Part shown: positions 1 through 5,016 of the stretch, piece by piece
How the letters are laid out: each line of letters begins with the position of its first letter
Position numbering within the stretch: the stretch's first letter is position 1
Assembly: GCA_045606685.1 (NCBI GenBank)
Contig: JAZUSJ010000226.1
Location: 1 to 5,271, forward strand
DNA length: 5,271 nt
Direction of reading: 5' to 3'
From: SVQP01 sp045606685
Lineage (GTDB): Bacteria > Bacillota > Clostridia > Oscillospirales > CAG-272
Notes under the pieces: model-generated
The model's input: only the letters and a program-made list of their open reading frames with translations
The model's database searches: none
Told to the model about the DNA's origin: nothing
Made by a program: the position numbers and the translations under genes

Positions 1-1702
1 TGCGGATATCGCCCTTTTGCCAGGTCATATCCAGCACGTCACCCGGGCGCACCAGCACGATCTGCTCGTTCTCCTCGGTAAAGGCCACGCGGTACACGTT
101 GCCATCCTCGCCTGTCAGGTAGGCGTATGTGGCACCGTCCAGCGTCAGGAATTGCACGTCCGCAACCGTCACGCTGCCCTGCTCGATCTCGGCAGGATCC
201 TGCGTATCCACCCCCGCGCCTGCCAGCATCTTGAGATATGCCGACACCGCTTCCTGCTGCGTCTCACCGATCGCTACCATGGTATACTGGCGCACGTTGA
301 CCAGCGCATACAGCTTGACAAGTCCGTTGTTATCCTTGAGCACCATGATATAGGTCGGCACGCCCGAAATATTGACCAGGGACGGGAAGGATGCCACGTA
401 TTCCTTTTCCTGCACCTCGCCCTCGGCAGCGTGCATGGCAGAATGCTCCTCCGCACCGATGACGGGATAATAGCGGTACTCGCCCGTGCGTGCGTTGGAC
501 AGAATAAATCCGATATTGGAGGCATCCGAGGTAACCGATGTCACGCCCGTGAAGTACCAAACGTCATCGTCGAACATCAGATATCCGTAGTCGTCGGTGG
601 TCTGCTTGCAGCCCTTGTTTCCGATGATGCTGTTGATAAAGCCACCCGAATAAAGTCCCTGCCAGTCGTACTTCTGGCAAGCCAGCTGACCGTCAAACAC
701 CACATCCACCCATTGCGGCACGTCCTCTACCGCATACAGCGTGCTGGTGCCGTCCAACGGGTTGAAAATGATCAGCTCTTCGACGTCATACGCACCGAAC
801 AGGCCAACGCGAGGGGTGTAGCAGGAAATGCAGTAATAGGGATTTCCCTCTTCATCCACCTCAAAGCTGACGTCCTCAAGGTCAAAGATCTTGGTGGGAT
901 AGTCAAAGCGCACCTTGCGCATCAGATCGTCCTCAAAATAGCCGCTTTGCGCGTATCGAATGCCGCTCTTGGCTTCATAATACTCCGCGGTATTGCCCAA
1001 GGTATCTACCATAATGTAGCCCGGAATGCCCTGCGCACGGTTGCCGATCCACTTGAAAAAGCCGTCGTATTCCAGATGCGTGATCTTGATCGGCTTTGAG
1101 CGATAGTTGATCTGCGTATAATCATCGCTGACCACGTACTGCGACACCACGCCGGCAAGCGCACCCAGCTTACGGTCGCCAAGCATACGCGCGGAGTTGG
1201 TATCCATGAGCGCAATGTTGGTGATCTCCTTGGTCTCGGGCATATCCTCCTCAAATACGCGCTCCTGCACGGTGATCACCTCTGCGTAGGATCTGGCGGT
1301 AAAGACCACCGAGGAGGTGATCGCACCCACGATCAGTACAAGCACGGGAACGGCCAGCAGCACGTAGGTAATAATTGCGAACACGTTTTTCTGAAATATC
1401 GACCAAAACGAAGGCACCTTGGGCGCAGTTCCTCTGCGCTTGAGCACCATCAGATCCGAGATCGGATACGCTTTAAAGAACTTGGTGAACTGACCAAAGC
1501 GCAAAGAACGCAGGGCCACGGCAAAGCAGATCGCACCGAACAGCACAAAGCCCCAAAAGGAGGGACTGAACACGTTCAGCGGCGGCAAAAGAAAATAATA
1601 GTACGCACCAATCAGGGCAAGCGCCACAAGCAGGCGCAGAATGGTAAATATGACCGCATTCAGCTTATCGGGTGCGGCTTTTTGATCAGACTTCTTAGCC
1701 AT
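1..1702 (-). CDS. Large membrane-anchored protein of unknown function, C-terminus beyond the window
   Basis: An open frame of 567 codons starts MAKKSDQK at 1702 and runs off the left edge without a stop, so the C-terminus is missing. Residues 1-14 are charged and probably cytoplasmic. Hydrophobic segments lie at about 15-40, 50-66 and 107-131. The roughly 435 residues after that are soluble and rich in Tyr, Asp and Gly, and should be extracytoplasmic. This part has many short beta-like stretches (for example GIPGYIMVD near 225-233 and GVPTYIMVLKD near 447-457), which suggests repeated structural units. From memory it resembles a conserved, uncharacterised family of Firmicute membrane proteins; I cannot name a domain and assign no enzyme activity. 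I see no lipobox, protease triad or nucleotide-binding loop. The start is fixed by GGGAGG six bases upstream and a strong promoter. It is divergent from the lipoprotein gene at 1795. That a gene is present is nearly certain; its function is unknown. Confidence 0.93.
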   Translation of the reverse strand, partial: MAKKSDQKAAPDKLNAVIFTILRLLVALALIGAYYYFLLPPLNVFSPSFWGFVLFGAICFAVALRSLRFGQFTKFFKAYPISDLMVLKRRGTAPKVPSFWSIFQKNVFAIITYVLLAVPVLVLIVGAITSSVVFTARSYAEVITVQERVFEEDMPETKEITNIALMDTNSARMLGDRKLGALAGVVSQYVVSDDYTQINYRSKPIKITHLEYDGFFKWIGNRAQGIPGYIMVDTLGNTAEYYEAKSGIRYAQSGYFEDDLMRKVRFDYPTKIFDLEDVSFEVDEEGNPYYCISCYTPRVGLFGAYDVEELIIFNPLDGTSTLYAVEDVPQWVDVVFDGQLACQKYDWQGLYSGGFINSIIGNKGCKQTTDDYGYLMFDDDVWYFTGVTSVTSDASNIGFILSNARTGEYRYYPVIGAEEHSAMHAAEGEVQEKEYVASFPSLVNISGVPTYIMVLKDNNGLVKLYALVNVRQYTMVAIGETQQEAVSAYLKMLAGAGVDTQDPAEIEQGSVTVADVQFLTLDGATYAYLTGEDGNVYRVAFTEENEQIVLVRPGDVLDMTWQKGDIR

Positions 1703-1708
1703 AAGAAA

Positions 1709-1714
1709 CCTCCC
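1709..1714 (-). promoter_or_regulatory. Ribosome binding site of the large membrane protein
   Basis: On the minus strand this reads GGGAGG, six bases before the ATG at 1702. It fixes the start codon of the membrane protein. Confidence 0.85.
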
Positions 1715-1728
1715 ATATGTTTTTTATC

Positions 1729-1757
1729 AGTATAGCATATTTTCCCCTGCTTGTCAA
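1729..1757 (-). promoter_or_regulatory. Vegetative (sigma-A type) promoter for the large membrane protein
   Basis: The minus strand carries TTGACA (1757-1752), a 17-bp spacer and TATACT (1734-1729). This is a perfect -35 and a five-of-six -10 at the ideal spacing. The expected transcript start near 1722 leaves a leader of about 20 bases before the ATG, containing the ribosome binding site. The strength suggests steady vegetative expression. No comparably good plus-strand promoter is visible for the divergent gene at 1795. Confidence 0.85.
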
Positions 1758-1784
1758 ATACATTTAGAATAGATTTTTGCATAC

Positions 1785-1790
1785 GGAGGA
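1785..1790 (+). promoter_or_regulatory. Ribosome binding site that decides the lipoprotein start
   Basis: GGAGGA lies four bases before the ATG at 1795. This favours 1795 over the in-frame TTG at 1777, which lies upstream of the site and would put the site inside the coding sequence. Confidence 0.85.
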
Positions 1791-1794
1791 CGCT

Positions 1795-2316
1795 ATGAAA
1801 AAAAGAGGACTTGCCAATATGATCTTGTGCTGCCTGCTGTGCTGCCTGCAATGCTGCATACTGTGCTTCGCGGGCTGTGCGCGGCAGCTCCCTGCCCCCG
1901 ACCGTGTGCTTTGCGCCCTGACCGAGGCAGAGGTTGGCTTGCCGCCGGGGCAGATCTATCTTGCAAGCGCACAGCCCCACCAAGCTGCCTATTTATCCGA
2001 TGATATGATTGCTGCCTTATACGGAAACGGAGAGCTGCCATGGCAGCTCTCCTTGGTGGAAGATTACGGGATATTTTTAAGCACGGCACAGCATCCTTGC
2101 GAATTTGCAGCGTTTTTGTGCTATTCGCGCAGCGATACCGATCTGGTGGCCGCCATGTGTCACGAGCGGCTGGATCTGCTGCGTGTGCATTACAAAAACA
2201 CGCAGTACGCGTCCTATACACAAGGAGCGCGCGTGGCCGTGGTGGGCAGATACGTGCTTCTGCTGATCAGCTCGGATGCCGATCATGCGCTAAACGCGGC
2301 AAGAAGGGTGCTTTGA
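1795..2316 (+). CDS. Small cysteine-rich lipoprotein-like protein, probable DUF4358 family
   Basis: A 173-residue protein. Residues 1-28 look like a lipoprotein signal peptide: basic MKKR, a hydrophobic core and a candidate lipobox ending FAGC, with Cys28 as the lipidated residue. Phe at -3 is less usual than Leu. The core is exceptional in having Cys at 12, 13, 16, 17, 20, 21 and 24 besides Cys28. The mature part contains a stretch with Tyr at 91, a run of acidic and polar residues near 111-124, YASYTQGARVAVVGRYVLLL near 138-157 and a C-terminal helix. That order resembles the clostridial DUF4358 lipoproteins (function unknown, outer face of the membrane) as I remember them; a profile search should settle it. 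The gene is divergent from the membrane protein and convergent with spoVAC. Codons 79-86 lie on a 24-bp palindrome. The gene is well supported; the family is a moderate call. Confidence 0.85.
   Translation: MKKRGLANMILCCLLCCLQCCILCFAGCARQLPAPDRVLCALTEAEVGLPPGQIYLASAQPHQAAYLSDDMIAALYGNGELPWQLSLVEDYGIFLSTAQHPCEFAAFLCYSRSDTDLVAAMCHERLDLLRVHYKNTQYASYTQGARVAVVGRYVLLLISSDADHALNAARRVL
1826..1873 (+). repeat. Imperfect 12-bp tandem repeat encoding the cysteine run
   Basis: Two identical copies of TGTGCTGCCTGC (1826-1837, 1838-1849) are followed by two diverged copies, each matching at 8 of 12 positions (1850-1861, 1862-1873). Because 12 bases are four codons, the repeat keeps the frame and encodes the recurrent Cys-Cys-X-X pattern of the signal peptide. 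Duplication of a short unit is the simplest origin. Confidence 0.75.
2029..2052. repeat. 24-bp perfect palindrome inside the lipoprotein gene
   Basis: The half-site GGAGAGCTGCCA (2029-2040) is followed directly by its exact reverse complement (2041-2052), with no central loop. It lies in frame and encodes G-E-L-P-W-Q-L-S (residues 79-86). Symmetry ends at the next base pair on each side (C at 2028, T at 2053). Confidence 0.9.
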
Positions 2317-2324
2317 TGATTCGC

Positions 2325-2424
2325 GCCTCGTTCAAGATCCTTCACGGCGCGTTTGGGACTGTCAGTCTTTAGCGTTACAAAGAATCTTGTCCCAAACGCT
2401 TGCTCGAGGATGACAGAACGAGGC
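2325..2424 (-). repeat. Palindromic intergenic element A
   Basis: The ends are a 9-bp inverted repeat, GCCTCGTTC (2325-2333) and GAACGAGGC (2416-2424). Inside is a second inverted repeat, GCGTTTGGGAC (2349-2359) and GTCCCAAACGC (2389-2399). On the minus strand it begins TGTCATCCTCGAGC and ends GAAGGATCTTGAACGAGGC, the same edges as element B. Repeats with this TGTCATCC...GGATCTTG layout recur between genes in many bacterial genomes, as I recall. No reading frame is evident. Confidence 0.7.
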
Positions 2425-2438
2425 TGACCTTGCGCAAA

Positions 2439-2508
2439 GGCCTCGCGACACAAAACCGCTCTGCGGGATTGTGTCATCCTTGAGCGAAGCGAAGGATCTT
2501 GCGAGGCC
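2439..2508 (+). repeat. Palindromic intergenic element B, inverted relative to element A
   Basis: The outer arms are GGCCTCGC (2439-2446) and GCGAGGCC (2501-2508). Just inside, GACACAA (2447-2453) pairs with TTGTGTC (2469-2475), enclosing a small CCGC-TCT-GCGG hairpin (2456-2466). The right half, TGTCATCC-TTGAGCGAAGC-GAAGGATCTTG (from 2472), matches the edges of element A on the opposite strand but lacks A's central palindrome. Confidence 0.7.
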
Positions 2509-2518
2509 GGAATTTTTT
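2439..2518 (+). terminator. Possible terminator of the lipoprotein transcript
   Basis: The folded element B (outer stem GGCCTCGC/GCGAGGCC) is followed after four bases by six T residues (2513-2518) on the plus strand. It would end transcription from the lipoprotein gene just before the convergent spoVAC. The stem is interrupted and branched, so this is less certain than a simple hairpin. Confidence 0.4.
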
Positions 2519-2966
2519 AGCCAAACAACGTGATCGCATAATAGATCACGCCCCAGACAGCACCGCTGACAATGCCGTACAACAGCACCGGCCCTGCGAC
2601 CGTAAAGATCTTGGCACCAACGCCCAGCACAAGTCCCTCGGATTTGGCATCCAGCGCGGGAGAGACAACGGCATTGGCAAACCCCGTAATGGGTACCAGC
2701 GTGCCTGCTCCCGCATGCTTGGCAATGTTATCAAACACCCCAAGCCCCGAAAGCAATACGGCAAGAGCAACCAGCGTGACCGATACCAAGGTTGCGCTGT
2801 TCTGCTTTTCCATGCCGCACACGTCACCGTACAGCCAAAGCAGCAGCTGCGCAAATGCACAGATGCCCCCGCCGATGCAAAATGCCTTGACACAGTTTTT
2901 TGCTACGGGCGAATGGGGTGCGCGCGCCTGCGCATATTTTTGGTATTGCTTCTTATCCATATTCAT
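2517..2966 (-). CDS. spoVAC: Stage V sporulation protein AC (SpoVAC)
   Basis: A 149-residue membrane protein, matching the usual SpoVAC length of about 150. The short basic, hydrophilic N-terminus leads into AKNCVKAFCIGGGIC (22-36), the typical first membrane segment. It is followed by a second at about 58-76, the conserved AGAGTLVPITGFANAVVSPA (85-104), KSEGLVLGVGAKIF (108-121) and a last hydrophobic stretch to 146. The N-terminal segment and KSEGLVLGV block separate it from SpoVAE. In Bacillus, SpoVAC is an inner spore-membrane channel of the SpoVA complex that moves Ca2+-dipicolinate and is reported to respond to membrane tension. The start is taken as the ATG at 2966 (MNMDKK); GGTGAT lies just upstream, and the ATG at 2960 is an alternative. 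The frame remains open to an ATG at 3080, but that start lies in the preceding gene's terminator region. spoVAD and spoVAE are not adjacent. Confidence 0.95.
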   Translation of the reverse strand: MNMDKKQYQKYAQARAPHSPVAKNCVKAFCIGGGICAFAQLLLWLYGDVCGMEKQNSATLVSVTLVALAVLLSGLGVFDNIAKHAGAGTLVPITGFANAVVSPALDAKSEGLVLGVGAKIFTVAGPVLLYGIVSGAVWGVIYYAITLFG

Positions 2967-3033
2967 AGATATCACCGATCCTCTCTCGCGAACGGTGCAT
3001 ACAGCCACCGCGTCCGCGAACCTGATACACAAA

Positions 3034-3063
3034 CAGTATGTAAAAGAAACCGCTGCATTATAC
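3034..3063 (-). promoter_or_regulatory. Candidate forespore sigma-G promoter of spoVAC
   Basis: The minus strand reads GTATA (3063-3059), 18 bp, then CATACTG (3040-3034). The sigma-G pattern I recall from Bacillus is GHATR-N18-CATNHTA, so the -35 matches fully and the -10 at six of seven positions. The expected start near 3027 gives a leader of about 60 bases. spoVA genes are known sigma-G targets, which supports the call. The -35 lies in the loop and adjoining stem of the terminator at 3043-3075. Confidence 0.6.
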
Positions 3064-3075
3064 AGCGGTTTCTTT
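3043..3075 (-). terminator. Intrinsic terminator after the helical-bundle gene
   Basis: A perfect 13-bp stem (3043-3055 with 3063-3075) encloses a 7-base loop. On the minus strand it starts five bases past the stop codon at 3081, and the descending arm ends in a T-rich run (TTTCTTTT). It separates the helical-bundle gene from spoVAC, so spoVAC needs its own promoter. Confidence 0.85.
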
Positions 3076-3080
3076 GCCAT

Positions 3081-3548
3081 TTACAGGTATCTTTGCATTC
3101 TTTCCACGTTTTTTTGCTCAAAATCGATCATGTCGCGGCAAAGACGCAGCGCGCTTTCGGGTACGTGACAATTCTCATGCTCGCGCAGCAGCTTGACAGA
3201 CGAGGTGACGTTCATATTACTGCCCTCGATCACCATCTCGGCAAGATGCGAGGTATCCGAATCCATCAGCGTATTGACGCCAATGCCCACCTTGGTGGTC
3301 ATTTTTTGCCAGAAATTCGCATCCTTGGCCTGCGCGCCGTTCTCACACAAATATTCCTCTGCGCGTCTTGCGTAGCCCTCGTAGCCGTCCAGCTGTGCGG
3401 TCAGATCGCGGCGCAGCTCACTGTCCGCCACCTTGGGTAAGAGCGAAAGCAGCGCCTCGGCCCCCATCTTTGCATTTTGATATATTCCCTCCAGCAGAGC
3501 AGTCGCCTGCGCGCTTGCCTGCTCGGTCTGATTTTTGGTGCTTTGCAT
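3081..3548 (-). CDS. Small all-helical protein, possibly ferritin-like, function unknown
   Basis: A 155-residue soluble protein with no signal peptide or membrane segment. The sequence suggests four long amphipathic helices at about 10-38, 42-70, 76-125 and 129-155. Landmarks are IYQNAKMGAEALLSLLPKV (22-40), LDGYEGYARRAEEYL (53-67), MDSDTSHLAEMVIEGSNM (95-112) and DFEQKNVERMQRYL (142-155). Acidic and His residues at helix positions (Glu31, Glu57, His101, Glu104, Glu108, Glu144, Glu149) would suit a ferritin-like metal site, but I cannot show a complete di-iron motif. Similar short proteins occur in Clostridia without an assigned role; DUF2383 has a comparable fold but I do not assert membership. 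GGAGG before the ATG at 3548 decides the start over an in-frame TTG at 3560. A sigma-G-like promoter lies upstream and a terminator follows, which points to forespore expression. The gene itself is well supported. Confidence 0.9.
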   Translation of the reverse strand: MQSTKNQTEQASAQATALLEGIYQNAKMGAEALLSLLPKVADSELRRDLTAQLDGYEGYARRAEEYLCENGAQAKDANFWQKMTTKVGIGVNTLMDSDTSHLAEMVIEGSNMNVTSSVKLLREHENCHVPESALRLCRDMIDFEQKNVERMQRYL

Positions 3549-3553
3549 ACCGT

Positions 3554-3558
3554 CCTCC
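3554..3558 (-). promoter_or_regulatory. Ribosome binding site of the helical-bundle gene
   Basis: On the minus strand GGAGG lies five bases before the ATG at 3548. It excludes the upstream in-frame TTG at 3560, which would put the binding site inside the coding region. Confidence 0.85.
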
Positions 3559-3579
3559 AAAATAAAATGATTGCAGGAT

Positions 3580-3609
3580 CAGTATGCTCCGCAAAGCGCT
3601 TTTTTATGT
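3580..3609 (-). promoter_or_regulatory. Candidate forespore sigma-G promoter of the helical-bundle gene
   Basis: The minus strand reads ACATA (3609-3605), 18 bp, then CATACTG (3586-3580). The -10 and spacer are identical to the candidate upstream of spoVAC. The -35 differs from GHATR only at its first base. The predicted start near 3573 gives a leader of about 25 bases holding the ribosome binding site. The spacer contains a 10-bp palindrome, AAAGCGCTTT (3593-3602), of unknown meaning. Confidence 0.5.
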
Positions 3610-3653
3610 GAAACACAACGCAAAAATTTGAACATGAGGATGCTTTTTTTGAT

Positions 3654-4856
3654 TTAATGATTGACGTAATGCTTTGCAAGGCCGCCTTCGCTGGTCTCGC
3701 GGTATTCGCTCTTTAAGTGAATGCCTGTTTCATACATGGTCTTGACCACGGTATCAAACGGAATCTTGCTCATGCCCGTCAAAAAGTTTGCCAAGGAAAG
3801 CGCGTTGATGGCACGCATGGCCGCCACGGCATTACGCTCAATACAAGGGATCTGCACAAGACCGTTGATCGGATCGCAGGTAAGCCCCAGATGATGCTCC
3901 ATGGCCACCTCTGCGGCATATTCGATCTGCTCAAGTCCCATGCCGAACAGTTCAGCCAGCGCCGCTGCCGCCATGGAGCATGCGCTGCCGATCTCGGCCT
4001 GGCAGCCGCATTCCGCACCGCTGATCGACGCGTTGGTCTTGATAATATTACCGATCAGGCCGCCCGTTGCAAGTGCGCGGAAGATCTGCTCATCCGAAAA
4101 GCCCTTTTGCTCCTGCATATACTTCAGCACCGCAGGCACGACACCGCAAGCACCGCAGGTTGGTGCGGTCACGATCTCGCCGCCGCTCGCGTTCTCCTCG
4201 CCTACCGCAAACGCATACGCGCAAACCAATCTGTTCTCACGCGTTTGTGCCGACTCGTCGATATGGCGCTGGTTATACAGATAGTGCGCCTTGCGCGTGA
4301 CGTGTAAGCCGCCGCCAAGCTCGCCCTTGGTGCGAAGTCCGCGTCCGATGCAATCCTCCATGGTCAGCCACATATCCGAAATATAATCCCAGATCTCGGG
4401 GCCTTCCACCATTTCCACGTAATCGGGCAGGCGCATATCATGCTCGGTGCAATATTGTGCGATCTCGTCAAATGTGGAATGCGGGTAGATCGACTTGGTC
4501 TCCAGCGGCCCTTGTCCTTCAAACAGAATGCTGCCGCCACCCACGCTGTATACGCGGGCTGAGCCGATCTTTTCCCCGTTCTGAAACGCTTCAAAATCCG
4601 CGGTATTGGGATGCACGGGCGTGGGAGAGGTCTTATCAAAGATCATCTCGGTCTTATCCTCGCCAAGTGCCTCTATGATGACCGCGTCGGTCATGTGTCC
4701 CTTCCCCGTCAGCGCAAGTGAGCCGTACAGCACCACGCGAAACGCATCCGCCTCGGGATACTGTGCCGCAAACTGCTTTGCCGCTTTGAAAGGCCCCATG
4801 GTATGGGAGCTGGAAGGGCCTCTGCCCGCTTTATAAAGTTCTCTGATGCTTTCCAT
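3654..4856 (-). CDS. sdaA: L-serine ammonia-lyase (serine deaminase), iron-sulfur dependent, single chain
   Basis: A 400-residue cytoplasmic enzyme converting L-serine to pyruvate and ammonia. The N-terminal beta domain starts with GPSSSHTMGP (13-22), which carries the conserved SSSHT motif. The C-terminal alpha domain holds APTCGACGVVPAVL (231-244), AECGCQAEIGSACSMA (281-296) and LTCDPINGLVQIPCIERN (325-342). Cys285, Cys327 and Cys338 have the same spacing (42 and 11) as the cluster ligands Cys343, Cys385 and Cys396 that I recall for the Legionella enzyme, so they should bind the [4Fe-4S] cluster. The chain ends HYVNH, so it lacks the C-terminal cysteine that plugs the active site in that enzyme. 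Both domains are fused in one chain, unlike the two-subunit Bacillus form. AAGGA lies ten bases before the ATG at 4856, with a vegetative promoter upstream. No clear terminator follows. Confidence 0.96.
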   Translation of the reverse strand: MESIRELYKAGRGPSSSHTMGPFKAAKQFAAQYPEADAFRVVLYGSLALTGKGHMTDAVIIEALGEDKTEMIFDKTSPTPVHPNTADFEAFQNGEKIGSARVYSVGGGSILFEGQGPLETKSIYPHSTFDEIAQYCTEHDMRLPDYVEMVEGPEIWDYISDMWLTMEDCIGRGLRTKGELGGGLHVTRKAHYLYNQRHIDESAQTRENRLVCAYAFAVGEENASGGEIVTAPTCGACGVVPAVLKYMQEQKGFSDEQIFRALATGGLIGNIIKTNASISGAECGCQAEIGSACSMAAAALAELFGMGLEQIEYAAEVAMEHHLGLTCDPINGLVQIPCIERNAVAAMRAINALSLANFLTGMSKIPFDTVVKTMYETGIHLKSEYRETSEGGLAKHYVNH

Positions 4857-4887
4857 AATCGCACCGTCCTTTTCATTTCATAAGATA

Positions 4888-4916
4888 ATCATAGCACAAA
4901 AAGCCGTGCAAATCAA
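4888..4916 (-). promoter_or_regulatory. Vegetative promoter of the serine deaminase gene
   Basis: On the minus strand TTGATT (4916-4911), a 17-bp spacer and TATGAT (4893-4888). Four of six -35 and five of six -10 positions match the consensus. The predicted start lies about 25 bases before the ATG at 4856. Confidence 0.65.
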
Positions 4917-4950
4917 GAGGGGGAGAAGAAAAAATAGTGGCTGCATGGCG

Positions 4951-4967
4951 GACGACCGATGGTCGTC
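4951..4967. repeat. Short hairpin repeat GACGACC-GAT-GGTCGTC
   Basis: A perfect 7-bp stem with a 3-base loop between the serine deaminase promoter and the strong hairpin at 4988. The motif resembles a recurrent intergenic repeat (GGCGACC-AAT-GGTCGCC type) that I recall from Firmicute genomes. It cannot be counted from one window. Confidence 0.5.
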
Positions 4968-4987
4968 TATCTTACTGCAACAACATC

Positions 4988-5016
4988 AAAGGGGCTGCCG
5001 TCGGCAGCCCCTTTTT
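4988..5016 (+). terminator. Strong GC-rich intrinsic terminator hairpin
   Basis: A 12-bp perfect stem, AAAGGGGCTGCC (4988-4999) with GGCAGCCCCTTT (5003-5014), with a GTC loop and five T residues (5012-5016) on the plus strand. No plus-strand gene ends here, so the transcript it would stop is unknown. On the minus strand it has only three T residues and could work weakly to insulate the serine deaminase gene from the gene entering at the right edge. Confidence 0.65.

Noticed and set aside
17..1099. 360-codon plus-strand open frame
   Set aside because: It lies wholly antisense to the continuous membrane-protein frame, has a low-complexity His/Arg/Val-rich translation and no ribosome binding site. 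The minus frame has a strong promoter, ribosome binding site and sensible membrane topology.
1703..1794. Plus-strand promoter for the lipoprotein gene
   Set aside because: TTGTCA (1751-1756) and TAGAAT (1765-1770) are only eight bases apart, and no sigma-G or sigma-F pattern fits at proper spacing. A promoter must exist but I cannot place it.
2967..3080. N-terminal extension of SpoVAC to an ATG at 3080
   Set aside because: The extra 38 residues would start immediately downstream of the preceding stop codon, run through the terminator stem and have no family counterpart. The ATG at 2966 gives the usual SpoVAC length.
2499..3440. 313-codon plus-strand open frame
   Set aside because: It is antisense across spoVAC, a terminator and the helical-bundle gene, all of which are well supported on the minus strand.
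3549..3653. Terminator after the serine deaminase gene
   Set aside because: Only A/T-rich complementarity is present (CAAAAA with TTTTTG around 3620-3651), without a GC stem. It is not convincing as an intrinsic terminator.
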